Assembly (NCBI GenBank): GCA_938028465.1
Contig: CALJAA010000095.1
Location: 1 to 64,000, forward strand
Origin: an uncultured Granulosicoccaceae bacterium
Lineage (GTDB): Bacteria > Pseudomonadota > Gammaproteobacteria > Granulosicoccales > Granulosicoccaceae
Length of the DNA stretch: 64,000 nt
Direction of reading: 5' to 3'
Below, in pieces: positions 9,846-19,268 of this stretch. The position numbers and the translations under genes were made by a program. Every line of letters begins with the position of its first letter. Within the stretch, counting starts at the first letter, position 1. The notes below the pieces were generated by a model. It saw only the letters and a program-made list of their open reading frames with translations, searched no databases and was not told the origin of the DNA.

Positions 9846-10145
9846 TCAGCGCCTATGCGTGCTTTGGTTACGCCGGGCAACAATTTCTAGCTCGGTTGTT
9901 GCACTTGCTGATAACGGAAGCTGACTAGCCCAGTAAACATCGCCACGTGAAACGCCGATATCTTTCAGCGTTGCGTCATCCATCGATAGTAAGTCCCTCA
10001 TAGCTGCTCTATCCAATCGACGGTTGCGGCGTTTAGCCAAGTAGGACAATGCTCGCTTCAACGGATTTGCTGTTGGTATCGCAAAGCTAATTGATTGCCT
10101 TTCAGCGCAATGGGTGTTGGGTAATGCGTTGCGTAAAGTATTCAT
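9846..10145 (-). CDS. DUF1127-domain small protein
   Basis: Basic 99-aa protein with an arginine-rich DUF1127 segment in the middle: RRNRRLDRAAMRDLLSMDD followed by ATLKDIGVSRGDVYWAS. The start is supported by AAGGGGC upstream. DUF1127 proteins in alphaproteobacteria have been linked to RNA turnover and phosphate or stress physiology; that is family knowledge, not shown here. It is divergent from a LysR gene, which may control it. A second DUF1127 protein occurs at 34.05 kb. Confidence 0.75.
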   Translation of the reverse strand: MNTLRNALPNTHCAERQSISFAIPTANPLKRALSYLAKRRNRRLDRAAMRDLLSMDDATLKDIGVSRGDVYWASQLPLSASATTELEIVARRNQSTHRR

Positions 10146-10326
10146 GGATTTTGCCCCTTACGTTAGTGAGCGTGCTTGTCTCGGCAGGTCTTGCCGATAG
10201 AGCAGTGGTGCTCGTTAACGAGCCCTGTGTTAGCCCGTAAATAGACTTTGCGGCTTGGCTGTGATTTAATCAAACGAATAGATTTGAATCTATCTGTCAA
10301 TTAAGTTGATAGCCGAGGAAATACTA

Positions 10327-11226
10327 ATGAAAACAGCCACTTCAATGAACCAAATGCCGCTTTTAGAGCTGGATTTGTTAAAAACGATCGTCGCAATTGC
10401 TGAAACAGGCAATTTTTCAGCAGCAGCAGCAGCCGTCCATCGCACGCCATCAGCGGTATCCATGCAAGTTAAGCGTGTAGAAGAGTTACTCGGCCGCCCG
10501 ATTTTTAATAGAGACTCACGCTCGGTGCAATTGACCGCCGAGGGAGGGCTGTTGTTGGAACACGGCCGCCGAATGTTAGCGCTTAATAAAGAAGTCGTGA
10601 CTCGGTTTATGTCGCCTGATATTTCAGGTGTCGTTCGCCTAGGGGCAACTGATGATGTGGCGGAGCGTCATCTGCCTGACCTGCTAAGACGCTTTGCTCA
10701 AATCCAATGCTGCGTCACTGTTGATGTTGTTATCGATAATTCGGCTGTTTTAGAAAAGCGTATTAACAAAGGCGAGATGGACTTAGTGTTAGTCACGTGT
10801 AATCCGTATAAACCACTACCAAAAGGCACCGAGCTAATTCATCGTGAAAAACTCGTTTGGGCGGGTGTCCAAAATGGCGTAGCGTTTGAGCAAAACCCGT
10901 TACCGATTTCAGTGTGGGAAGAGGGGTGTTCGTGGCGTAATGCAGGTTTAGACAGTTTGAAAAAGATAAACAAGGAATATCGAGTTGCGTTTATGAGTGC
11001 TCATATTTCCGGACAACGTGCGGCCATATTGGCTGATCTTGCCATTGCACCCGTACCAGAGTCGGCCTGCGTTAATGGCTTAGTAGAACTAACTGAAAAA
11101 CAAGGCTTGCCAGCCTTACGTGACTACGGCCTGGGCATGATTGTGCACAAAGATCCAACCGCGTCGATTGTAGCCGCCGCCCAACATATGCGCGACAGTT
11201 TCTCAATGATGGCCGCCACGGCTTAG
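10327..11226 (+). CDS. LysR-family transcriptional regulator
   Basis: The N-terminal winged helix-turn-helix reads FSAAAAAVHRTPSAVSMQVKRVEELLG, followed by a LysR-type effector domain of about 210 residues. I start at the ATG of MKTATSMNQ because GAGGAA lies at proper distance; the ORF-track TTG seven codons upstream overlaps that ribosome site. It is divergent from the DUF1127 gene, the usual arrangement for a LysR target. Effector unknown. Confidence 0.88.
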   Translation: MKTATSMNQMPLLELDLLKTIVAIAETGNFSAAAAAVHRTPSAVSMQVKRVEELLGRPIFNRDSRSVQLTAEGGLLLEHGRRMLALNKEVVTRFMSPDISGVVRLGATDDVAERHLPDLLRRFAQIQCCVTVDVVIDNSAVLEKRINKGEMDLVLVTCNPYKPLPKGTELIHREKLVWAGVQNGVAFEQNPLPISVWEEGCSWRNAGLDSLKKINKEYRVAFMSAHISGQRAAILADLAIAPVPESACVNGLVELTEKQGLPALRDYGLGMIVHKDPTASIVAAAQHMRDSFSMMAATA

Positions 11227-11259
11227 TTTTAGTGACTACAGCATTAAAGGTTAAGCTTA

Positions 11260-11565
11260 ATGGCTAGAAAAAATCGCCCACATACGCCAGATGGTCGGTA
11301 CTTGGTTTCGAAAGGTATTTTAAAGCGTTGCACCAACCCAAGCCTAGAAGATGGGTATAGGCGCAAGACGTTAAAAATAATGATGAAAGCGCGTATGAGT
11401 AAAGACCGCGATGCTGCGCTTGAAGCGAAAGTTGCGTTGGGTGAGGCAGGCCCAGTTTGGTGGGATGACGGTTCACCTGATTACAGTGGCAGTACACCCG
11501 ACGCAACACCCTATGATCAGTGGTGGGCTGGCTTGACTGATGATGAGCGTGCTGCAGGTGCTTAG
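11260..11565 (+). CDS. Conserved-looking hypothetical protein, 101 aa
   Basis: Basic N-terminal half (ARKNRPHTPDGRYLVSKGILKRCTNPS) and acidic, tryptophan-containing C-terminal half (GPVWWDDGSPD, YDQWWAGLTDDE). I do not recognise a domain. It begins 34 nt after the LysR gene on the same strand and could be co-transcribed. The last four bases overlap the end of the convergent phosphatase gene. Compositional contrast between halves suggests a real structured small protein. Confidence 0.6.
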   Translation: MARKNRPHTPDGRYLVSKGILKRCTNPSLEDGYRRKTLKIMMKARMSKDRDAALEAKVALGEAGPVWWDDGSPDYSGSTPDATPYDQWWAGLTDDERAAGA

Positions 11566-12179
11566 TGAGGAATAACCACAGTTGTTACTACCTCCAATTG
11601 ATCATTATTTAATGCAATAAACACAATTTCGCCAGACGTCGGGTATACGCCAGTCAAGGCCGTGATATTAACTTGATGCGTGACTAATATAGCCGCTTGA
11701 TTACGCGGTTTACTTTCGTCGAGGCGGTCTTTAATCCAATGGTTTAGTTGGTTAGTTTGTAGCTCGCTGCTTGAGCGATCTTGGTAGAAAGAATTTAACA
11801 TGGGCAAGGCTTGCGCTGGGCCTATCCCCAGCTCTGTTGCTGTATCTATACACCTGCACCATTGGCTCGAAAAGACATCTGCGTTAGTTATGCCGTAGCT
11901 CTTCATTTGTGCGCCGATCTTTTGAGCTTGTTGTATACCCTCTGACGACAAGTTACGCTGCGTTTTGCAATCACCCAATGTGAATTCAGATGGGTCTCCA
12001 TTGCCCGGGGCGATCGCATGGCGCATGAGCGCAACAACCTTGCGTTCTTTAAGGCTATTGAAGGCATTGGCTTCGTTAGAGGCATGGCTGTGCGTCGCAA
12101 TGATAAGTAAAAGACATAACAGCAGGCAGCTCTTCCACATACCATCTTTGATACTGCGGAAATAATGGTTAGCTCGCAT
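11562..12179 (-). CDS. Exported histidine phosphatase superfamily protein
   Basis: Phosphoglycerate mutase-like fold with the catalytic RHG-type motif altered to LMRHAIAPG near residue 53 and the second histidine in LVTHQVNITAL near residue 165. A signal peptide covers residues 1-34 (CLLLCLLLIIATHSHAS). AAGGA nine bases before the ATG supports the start. Substrate is unknown; periplasmic location is inferred. Confidence 0.8.
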   Translation of the reverse strand: MRANHYFRSIKDGMWKSCLLLCLLLIIATHSHASNEANAFNSLKERKVVALMRHAIAPGNGDPSEFTLGDCKTQRNLSSEGIQQAQKIGAQMKSYGITNADVFSSQWCRCIDTATELGIGPAQALPMLNSFYQDRSSSELQTNQLNHWIKDRLDESKPRNQAAILVTHQVNITALTGVYPTSGEIVFIALNNDQLEVVTTVVIPH

Positions 12180-12251
12180 AGGTGTGGTTCCTTTTAGTTA
12201 AGACAAGCATCAGTACGTCAGATACTATGAGCAGTAGCGTTATATCTGAGC

Positions 12252-13166
12252 ATGCAGAAATTGAACAAGACTATCTTAATACTAATCAGCACTGTCTTTG
12301 GCATCGCGTCTCGTATTGCTCCCAAGCTAACGGGGCGTGCCGCTTTTCGATTGTTTTGTACAACCTTTGAGCCCGGTAAAAACTCACCTCAGCGTAAGGC
12401 TATTCTGCAAAGCGCACAAAGCCTATTCAGTACCGCGACTCAGCATGACGTGCCGTACAGTAGTGGTACCGTCGCCGCATTTGAATTTAAGCCTACCAAT
12501 AAGCCCAACAATATGAGTGACGATGCTCAAACTAAAACGGTTTGGGTAGTGCACGGGTGGCAAAGCCATTCCTTGTTTATGAACAAGTTTGTTAGCCCTT
12601 TGCTGGAGCAGGGCTTCAGAGTTATCTGCATTGACCTACCCGGGCACGGTGAGTCTTCCGGGCGTACGTTTCACTTACCAATGGCTGTACCATCACTGCA
12701 TGCAGTACGAGAAAAGCTAGGCGATTTTGATGTGATTCTATCGCATTCGCTTGGTGGCGCAGTGGTGGCTGCCACCTTAGCGGGTACGCTACCAGATTAC
12801 CCAGCGATACCCGTTTCCAAGTTAGTCATGATCAGCCCGCCAGATTCCATGACCAAAATATTTAACGACTTTTCAACTATGGTAGGCCTAAATCAAAAAG
12901 CCAACGATGAGCTGCACGCTATGGTTACGCGTTTAACTGGCTTGGTTACTGATGATTTTGACACCAGCTCGCAATTACAAACGGTCACCACTGAATGTTT
13001 ACTGATGCACGCGCCCGACGATAAGGAAGTGCCGTACAGCGAATCTGAAGCGATAGCGCGCAGTAACGTAGCGGCAGTGCTTAGGCCTATGGATGGGCTA
13101 GGGCACCGTCGCATCATTGCATCCGATGATGTGGTGAAGGAAGCGGTTAGTTTTATTGTTGCTTAA
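12252..13166 (+). CDS. Alpha/beta hydrolase
   Basis: Alpha/beta hydrolase of 304 aa. Oxyanion region VWVVHGWQSHS, the strand-turn IDLPGHGESSG, nucleophile elbow SHSLGG with catalytic Ser, acidic residue in LMHAPDDKEVP, and C-terminal His in GLGHRRI complete the triad. The N terminus is hydrophobic (TILILISTVFGIA) and could be a membrane anchor. Substrate unknown; it stands alone. Confidence 0.78.
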   Translation: MQKLNKTILILISTVFGIASRIAPKLTGRAAFRLFCTTFEPGKNSPQRKAILQSAQSLFSTATQHDVPYSSGTVAAFEFKPTNKPNNMSDDAQTKTVWVVHGWQSHSLFMNKFVSPLLEQGFRVICIDLPGHGESSGRTFHLPMAVPSLHAVREKLGDFDVILSHSLGGAVVAATLAGTLPDYPAIPVSKLVMISPPDSMTKIFNDFSTMVGLNQKANDELHAMVTRLTGLVTDDFDTSSQLQTVTTECLLMHAPDDKEVPYSESEAIARSNVAAVLRPMDGLGHRRIIASDDVVKEAVSFIVA

Positions 13167-13340
13167 ACGCCTCTTCTTTCAATTGAATTGATAAATCACT
13201 GTTGGTACAAACTGTCCTTACCGAATTGCTTCTGTAGCGTTTTTTACCAACTGTGAAAATAGTTGCGTCCGATATAGGACCAGCTCTTGGTAGTCTGATA
13301 GCGTGATTGTCCGTTATTCAGATAGTAGGGAGTGGTAAAT

Positions 13341-15137
13341 ATGTCTGGTTCATCAGCTGAACAACAGGTTCAACAATGGTTAAACGATTTTAGTAAAGCA
13401 CTGCAATCGGGTGATACCGCTGCGGCCTCCAATCTATTTGAAGAGGAAGGCTTTTGGCGTGATTTGGTTAGCTTTACGTGGAACATAAAAACGTTAGAAG
13501 GCAGGGCTGCAATAAAAGCCATGCTTGATTCATGTAACGCTCAAACCAATTCTTCTGATTGGGAGATTGCAGAACCGCCTTCCGAAGCTGATGGCATAGT
13601 AGAGAGTTGGCTAAATTTTAAAACTGGCGTTGCAACGGGTTTAGGCCACTTACGTTTACGCGATGGCAAAGCATTTACGTTGCTTACAACGATGGTCGAG
13701 CTTATTGGGCACGAAACACCCGAAGGCCGTAATCGCGGTATGGGTGTGGATCATGGAGAAAGTATTGGCCGTAAAAACTGGGCTGAGAAACGCCAAGAAG
13801 AATCCGAAACCCTAGGCTATAGTGAACAACCTTACTGCGTCATCGTTGGCGGTGGGCAAGGGGGTATTGCATTGGGTGCACGTATGCGTATGCTAGGTGT
13901 ACCAACCATCATTGTCGAGAAAAATGCACGGGCAGGTGATAGCTGGCGTAACCGCTATAAGTCGTTGTGTTTGCATGATCCAGTCTGGTACGACCATCTC
14001 CCTTATATTCCGTTTCCCAAGCATTGGCCCGTCTTTGCGCCTAAAGATAAATTGGGCGACTGGCTTGAGATGTACACAAAACTCATGGAGCTTAACTACT
14101 GGGGCTCGACTGTTTGTCAATCGGCCACTTACGATGAGGCTGCGGGTGAATGGACGGTAAAGGTTAAACGAGAAGGTACGGTGATTACATTAAAGCCTAA
14201 GCAACTCGTGTTAGCTACGGGTATGTCAGCAAAAGCAAATATTCCACAGTTCCCAGGGTTAGAAAAATTTAAAGGCGAGATACAACACTCGAGTCAGCAC
14301 CCAGGGCCAGATGCCTATAAAGATAAGAAGGTTGTCGTCATCGGGTCCAATAATTCTGCGCATGATATCTGCGGCGCGCTGGTTGAGCAGGGGGGAGATG
14401 TCACGATGGTGCAGCGTAGCAGCACGCACATCGCAAAGTCAGACACCTTAATGGAGTTGGCCTTGGGTGGTTTGTATTCAGAAGACGCCATAGCCAACGG
14501 TATCGATCATCATAAGGCTGACTTAATTTTTGCGTCAGTGCCTTATAAAATCATGCATGGTTTTCATATTCCCGTGTATGAGGAAATGGCGATCAGAGAT
14601 AAAGATCTTTACGACCGGCTTGAAAAAGCTGGCTTTATGCTCGATTTCGGCGAAGACGGTTCAGGCTTATTTATGAAGTATCTCCGTCGCGGTTCTGGTT
14701 ACTATATTGATGTAGGTGCATCTGAGATGGTGGCGGATGGCAAAATCAAACTGAAAAGTGGTGTTGCTGTTAAAGAGATTACTGAAACCGGCGTGGTATT
14801 CGATGATGGTAGTGAATTACCGGCTGATCTTATTGTGTTGGCAACGGGCTACACATCAATGAATGGCTGGGCAGCTGATTTAATTAGCCAGGAAGTAGCC
14901 GACAAGGTGGGTAAGTGTTGGGGGCTTGGCTCAGACACAACCAAAGATCCTGGCCCCTGGGAAGGTGAGCTTCGTAATATGTGGAAGCCGTTACAACAAG
15001 ATGGATTGTGGTTTCATGGTGGCAATTTGCATCAGTCGCGTCATTACTCGCAATTTTTATCACTGCAGATCAAAGCGCGAATGGAGCAGATACCCACGCC
15101 GGTATATGAGTTAGCAGCCGTACACCACGTTAGCTAA
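13341..15137 (+). CDS. Flavin-containing monooxygenase with N-terminal NTF2-like domain
   Basis: Residues 1-130 form a SnoaL/NTF2-like domain, and from about 165 a class B flavin monooxygenase begins. FAD motif VGGGQGGIALGARM, FMO-like signature FKGEIQHSSQHP, second Rossmann motif for NADPH VVVIGSNNSAHD, and the ATGYTS segment near the end are all present. I start at ATG 13341, which has GGGAG at the right distance, not the GTG three codons earlier. Probable reaction: NADPH- and O2-dependent oxygenation of a soft nucleophile or ketone; substrate unknown. Confidence 0.85.
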   Translation: MSGSSAEQQVQQWLNDFSKALQSGDTAAASNLFEEEGFWRDLVSFTWNIKTLEGRAAIKAMLDSCNAQTNSSDWEIAEPPSEADGIVESWLNFKTGVATGLGHLRLRDGKAFTLLTTMVELIGHETPEGRNRGMGVDHGESIGRKNWAEKRQEESETLGYSEQPYCVIVGGGQGGIALGARMRMLGVPTIIVEKNARAGDSWRNRYKSLCLHDPVWYDHLPYIPFPKHWPVFAPKDKLGDWLEMYTKLMELNYWGSTVCQSATYDEAAGEWTVKVKREGTVITLKPKQLVLATGMSAKANIPQFPGLEKFKGEIQHSSQHPGPDAYKDKKVVVIGSNNSAHDICGALVEQGGDVTMVQRSSTHIAKSDTLMELALGGLYSEDAIANGIDHHKADLIFASVPYKIMHGFHIPVYEEMAIRDKDLYDRLEKAGFMLDFGEDGSGLFMKYLRRGSGYYIDVGASEMVADGKIKLKSGVAVKEITETGVVFDDGSELPADLIVLATGYTSMNGWAADLISQEVADKVGKCWGLGSDTTKDPGPWEGELRNMWKPLQQDGLWFHGGNLHQSRHYSQFLSLQIKARMEQIPTPVYELAAVHHVS

Positions 15138-15152
15138 TGATGTTGATCGTTT

Positions 15153-15197
15153 AAAAAAGGGGCGGGTGTTGTTAACACCGCTGCCCCTTTTTTATTT
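15153..15197 (+). terminator. Rho-independent terminator after the NTF2-FMO gene
   Basis: GC-rich stem (AAAAGGGGC ... GCCCCTTTT with inner GGTGTT / AACACC) followed by a T-rich tract TTTTTTATTTTTT. The A-run on the left also lets it end the convergent GST gene. Confidence 0.9.
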
Positions 15198-15228
15198 TTT
15201 GCGCCTTGTAGCCGATCATGCAGATTCA

Positions 15229-16170
15229 TTACAGTTCAATCCGGTACCCAGTTCGGGGGAAGTGCACACAGACGGTTCCAGCCTCGTCGCTCACTCGCTC
15301 AATTGAAACCGTACTGGCATCAGCGCTACGCACAATCCCTTCAACCCGTTGTTCACCACTTTCCACATCTGGCCCGATTGATATCGGGGTACCCACGGTT
15401 AGGCCCTGTGGCTCGTTGTCAGCTACTTGGCTCATGCTCGTTGGCTCTGAGCTTAATGCCAGTGCTAATGCTTCTTCTGCAGATAAGCTGCTTACCGTGC
15501 CATGACCAATTGACCGCACTGTTTTTTCCCAACGCTCCAGATGTTGAAATTCTGAAAGCAGCGCAGGCCCACCTTCCCAGCGGCCACGTATAAACCAAAC
15601 AACGTGGTAAAACTGTGCATCGATAGCGGCCGCTTCTGCGCCTGTTAAAAATGCTCGCCCATCACTGAGGTTGTTATCAAGCCAGGTGAGCGGCGCGCGT
15701 AGTTGGGCGACAAGGTGGGGGAGTTGAGCGTTGGCTTTTTTTAGCCCAGCAGCCCAATCACTACCAAGATACAGCTTGCCACGATCTTCTGCAAAATCGG
15801 ATGGTAAGTTGTCGCCTGCTGCACCAAGCACAATCTTTACACCTAAGCTAAACAGTTCACCGTCAGTCCAGCGACTAAGGCACCACATCAAACCGCTATC
15901 CGAAGAAGGCATAAAGGTTGGAGTCGGGTAGCGACGCTCTAACTCACGAATAATGCACTGACTATCACAATAGATATCAGCGCCAATTTGCATAACGGGT
16001 GTACGCCGGTAACCACCGGTTAGTGCAGTGAGTTGAGGTTTAGGTGGTAGGCGCGGTATTTCTACATCGTGCCATGCTAGCCCTTTGATACCAAAGGCAA
16101 CTCTGACCTTTTCAGCAACTGGTGACTGAGGATAGTTATGCAGGATGATATCCGATGAGCTCGCTGGCAT
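15229..16170 (-). CDS. Glutathione S-transferase-family protein with C-terminal extension
   Basis: The N-terminal thioredoxin-like GST domain (IILHNYPQSPVAEKVRVAFGIKG, RRTPVMQIG, YCDSQCIIRELERRYP) is followed by a helical GST domain to about residue 230. A further 70-residue segment (TVGTPISIGPDVESGEQRVEGIV ... VCVHFPRTGYRIEL) is predicted to be a small beta barrel-like domain not seen in ordinary GSTs. I start at the ATG of MPASSSD, which has AAGGA upstream; the TTG nine codons earlier is less likely. Substrate unknown. Confidence 0.78.
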   Translation of the reverse strand: MPASSSDIILHNYPQSPVAEKVRVAFGIKGLAWHDVEIPRLPPKPQLTALTGGYRRTPVMQIGADIYCDSQCIIRELERRYPTPTFMPSSDSGLMWCLSRWTDGELFSLGVKIVLGAAGDNLPSDFAEDRGKLYLGSDWAAGLKKANAQLPHLVAQLRAPLTWLDNNLSDGRAFLTGAEAAAIDAQFYHVVWFIRGRWEGGPALLSEFQHLERWEKTVRSIGHGTVSSLSAEEALALALSSEPTSMSQVADNEPQGLTVGTPISIGPDVESGEQRVEGIVRSADASTVSIERVSDEAGTVCVHFPRTGYRIEL

Positions 16171-16372
16171 GATTGATTCCTTTGACTTGTTAGGCAAAGT
16201 CTATCCTGTCAGCTGGATAATTGCTTGGTGCTATCGCATTCGATGCGCCTGGATCGGCTGTTGGCTGTTTTCATTAGTACTGGTGGTTATACTGAATATC
16301 AATATACTGGTGTGTGCAGATTTGCGCCGCTTGAGCCTGTCCTGTATTTTCGTAAATCGTGGCGGTCGTTAT

Positions 16373-16460
16373 GTCATCCCCGCGAAGCCTGTCATCCCCG
16401 CGTAAGCGGGGATCCATACTCCGATTTTAGATGGATCCCCGCCTTCGCGGGGATGACAGG
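16373..16460. repeat. Dispersed 'tcatccccgcg' palindrome, copy 1
   Basis: Long imperfect palindrome whose arms read CCTGTCATCCCCGCG and its complement around a central ACTCCGATTTTAGATGG, with an extra half unit (16373-16387) in front. It fills most of the 345-base gap between the GST and OxyR genes. Three further copies occur in this window, all between genes. Peptides such as CHPR.SGDP and WIPAFAGMT in the ORF track are translations of this repeat, not genes. Confidence 0.9.
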
Positions 16461-16515
16461 CCTCAAGGGATTAATGGCGGAGAAAAGCAGGATGCTTCCG
16501 GTCCGTGCTTATTCA

Positions 16516-17415
16516 TTACCGTTTTAAGGACGCTTGAAGGATTTTTGCAATTTCCCTAAATTCATCGGCTCGGCCACTGGAGTTTCGCCAAGCTAATCCG
16601 ATTTTTCGGCTAGCCTTACTTTTTAACGCATGCGCTTCGACGTTTGTACCCTCTAAGATTCCACCGTCTATTGCAAGTTGCGGTAGGTAAGTTACACCTA
16701 AGTCGCTTCCCACGATTTGCACTAAGCTGAAAAGGCTATTGCAAGAAAACCGGCTGATACGCTCACGATTCTTTTTACTGCATGCTGATAATGCGTGTTC
16801 ACGCATGCAGTGCCCATCGTCGAGCAACAAAATCGAATTACTTTGTAGCTCGTCAAAATTAGCTCGTTTGTTATCAATCAATTTTGTGCCTGATCTAAAA
16901 GCAAGTGAGAATGGGTCATCGCAAAGCTCTAGTGTTTCAGTATTTAAAAGATCATAGGGCAGTGCTAACAGAAGCAAGTCGAGTTCGCCATCCAGTAGCT
17001 GTTGGTGAATAATTGCTGTTTGATTTTCGGTTACACCGATGTCTAGGTCAGGATACGATTCCTGAATGTCAGGAATGATGCGAGTGATCACGAAAGGTGC
17101 AATCGATGGAATGATACCCAAGTTAAGCTCGCCGCCCAACGGTTTGTTGGCAACATTAGAGATTTCCGCTATTCCGTTAAGGTCGTCGAGTATCAACCGA
17201 GCGCGATCTACAACCTTGTTGCCAATAGCGGTGAATACAACACTGCGATTGCTTCGATCAACAAGCTGTGCATCGAGATTCGATTCTAACTCTTTAATCG
17301 CTGAGCTGAACGCTGACTGGGTAACAAAGCAGGCATCGGCCGCTTTACGAAAATGCAATGCCTTATGCAGCTCAAGCAGATAGCGTAGTTGCTTAACAGT
17401 AGGAAGGTTAGCCAT
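16516..17415 (-). CDS. oxyR: Peroxide-responsive LysR regulator OxyR
   Basis: LysR-type regulator with OxyR hallmarks. The HTH reads FRKAADACFVTQSAFSSAIKELE, and the sensor loop GHCMREHALSAC keeps both redox cysteines nine positions apart, as C199 and C208 in E. coli OxyR. H2O2 would form the disulfide and switch the protein to activation. No catalase or peroxidase gene is adjacent; the neighbours are a lipoprotein gene (divergent) and, 2 kb on, the methanethiol oxidase operon, whose enzyme type produces H2O2. Confidence 0.9.
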   Translation of the reverse strand: MANLPTVKQLRYLLELHKALHFRKAADACFVTQSAFSSAIKELESNLDAQLVDRSNRSVVFTAIGNKVVDRARLILDDLNGIAEISNVANKPLGGELNLGIIPSIAPFVITRIIPDIQESYPDLDIGVTENQTAIIHQQLLDGELDLLLLALPYDLLNTETLELCDDPFSLAFRSGTKLIDNKRANFDELQSNSILLLDDGHCMREHALSACSKKNRERISRFSCNSLFSLVQIVGSDLGVTYLPQLAIDGGILEGTNVEAHALKSKASRKIGLAWRNSSGRADEFREIAKILQASLKR

Positions 17416-17743
17416 CGATGAGATTTATCTCGGTCTTTGGAGTGAATACGGAAACGCACTAACGGCGATGCTGCGTTGTAAGAGTGGCTGAATTTGGGCA
17501 AGTTCAATTATCTGGTTAAAAAATTCCAAGATAGTGATTAAACACAATGGGAATGCCTATTCGTCGCCAATTACGGTAGGTAACACGCGAATGTTGGGTT
17601 TTATTCCATTTAAAAAATCGAATATCAGCATCGAAAACAACACAGATAGAACTCGAATCTTTTAGCCCTGAGTAGGGTCCATCCTTTCGGCTTTGGTGCA
17701 TACAGCAGCTAAGCAATTGTCTTTCAACTTACAGGATAAATCT
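17416..17743. other. 328-base divergent intergenic region, oxyR / CHRD lipoprotein
   Basis: Between divergent start codons. I see the ribosome site AGGA for the lipoprotein gene but no convincing OxyR operator or other element; must contain both promoters. Confidence 0.5.
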
Positions 17744-19246
17744 ATGAAGCAAATTCGATTTCCCACCAAGAGGGCTGCCTTGCGCATTGTGACGCTAGCA
17801 GCAGTTGTATCACTGGCCGCTTGTAGCAGTGACAACGATAATAATACGCAAGCTAACCCAGAAGTTAATCCAGATGAGCAATCACAAGCCTCGCAAACAG
17901 AAGTAACTTATGCTGTTGCGCTTGAATCATCACAAGAAGTGCCACCTGTTTTAGGTAATGTGTCATCTGGTACTGCCAGTATTGTGTTAGATACAGAAAG
18001 TGGCGCGCTTGCAGGGCAAATCAATATTGTTAGCTTAAGCGGCCCGGCTGTGGCTGCGCACATCCATGAAGGCTTTGCCGGTAATAACGGTGCAGTCTTG
18101 TTCCCACTCACTGCGAGTGATGATGGTTTATCGTTTAGTGTTCCAGAGGACACCGTGTTAACTGCCGATCAACAATCGCAGTTTTTGAATGGTGGGATGT
18201 ACCTAAATGTACACACTGCAGATAACCCTGGTGGTGAAATACGTGGTCAAATTATTCCGGACGGTATTGAAGTTATCCGTAGTGCTTTGAGTGGTGATCA
18301 AGAAGTACCACCCGTACAATCCTCGGGTTCAGCAACGGGTGTTATCACAGTTAACAGAGCAACAGGCGCGATATGGGCAACGGTAGTGACGGATCTTCCA
18401 GAAGCAGCAACGATGGCGCATATCCATCAAGGTGCAGCGCGTACCAATGGCCCAGTGGTAATTGGATTAACACAGGATGCTGAAAATCCTGATACCTGGC
18501 GCTCAGCCGCTGGGGATACGCTCGGCGAAGATAGCCTTGCAGTGATTGATACTGCAGGCTTGTACTTTAATGTACACACTGCATCGAATCCGGGTGGTGA
18601 AGTTCGTGGACAGATTGGTGGCACTAGGTTCACCGTGCGTATAGATAATGTGTCTACATCAGATACCTTGCCTACGTCACAAGGCTCTGTTGCGGTACCA
18701 CTATCGCCAGGTGCTTATATTGTTCATCAAGCTGTTCGTAATCCATTGCTTGATCCTCGGTCTCCAGCGGGTACTGCACTAGAAGCATTAGCAGAGGATG
18801 GTAATCCAGCCGGTATGCCTGACGAGGTTCCTGGTTCAGTCGTATTCAACACACCAGTGGGCTCCAGTGCTCCTGGGCCATTACTGCCTGGTGGTTACTA
18901 CGTATTCAGTTTCATCGCAGCGCCGGGTGACAAGTTAGCATTAGCCACTATGTTTGTTCAATCTAATGATTGGTTTTACTCAACAACAGATGCCGATGAC
19001 GACAGCATTAGTTTGTTTGGGGCAGACGGGCAAGCCGTTACAGGCGATGTTAGCGATCAATTGTCATTGTGGGAAACTGAAACTGAACTTGATGAAGAGC
19101 CGGGTACAGGTATCAATCAAGCACCTCGACAAAGTGGGCCAAATACCGGGGTTGATGAGGTAGGTACTGTGGGTAGCCTTGCTGGGAAGGGTAAATCAGT
19201 TACTTTGAATGGGCCGGTAATTCGAGTGACGATTACGGCTAACTAG
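17744..19246 (+). CDS. Lipoprotein with two CHRD domains and a Spondin_N-like domain
   Basis: Lipoprotein signal peptide with lipobox SLAAC at about residue 28. Two CHRD domains follow (about 50-175 and 175-300); each has the EVPPV motif, HIHEG or HIHQG, and FNVHTA.NPGGE.RGQ. A third domain (about 305-430) begins FTVRIDNVST and contains LSPGAYIVH and EALAEDGNPAGM, the pattern of Spondin_N domains. The ATG at MKQIRF has AGGA upstream, so I rejected the ORF-track start 17 codons earlier. Probably surface or periplasmic; function unknown. Confidence 0.85.
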   Translation: MKQIRFPTKRAALRIVTLAAVVSLAACSSDNDNNTQANPEVNPDEQSQASQTEVTYAVALESSQEVPPVLGNVSSGTASIVLDTESGALAGQINIVSLSGPAVAAHIHEGFAGNNGAVLFPLTASDDGLSFSVPEDTVLTADQQSQFLNGGMYLNVHTADNPGGEIRGQIIPDGIEVIRSALSGDQEVPPVQSSGSATGVITVNRATGAIWATVVTDLPEAATMAHIHQGAARTNGPVVIGLTQDAENPDTWRSAAGDTLGEDSLAVIDTAGLYFNVHTASNPGGEVRGQIGGTRFTVRIDNVSTSDTLPTSQGSVAVPLSPGAYIVHQAVRNPLLDPRSPAGTALEALAEDGNPAGMPDEVPGSVVFNTPVGSSAPGPLLPGGYYVFSFIAAPGDKLALATMFVQSNDWFYSTTDADDDSISLFGADGQAVTGDVSDQLSLWETETELDEEPGTGINQAPRQSGPNTGVDEVGTVGSLAGKGKSVTLNGPVIRVTITAN

Positions 19247-19268
19247 TATGGAGTGATGTTGGCAACGC

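Noticed and set aside
13251-13276. Sixth copy of the composite element upstream of the NTF2-monooxygenase
   Set aside because: GAAAA with nine-base spacing and CCGATATA, but no distal box. Too weak to count.
16145-16527. ORFs giving CHPREACHPRVSGDP and similar peptides
   Set aside because: They are translations of the dispersed palindrome, not genes.
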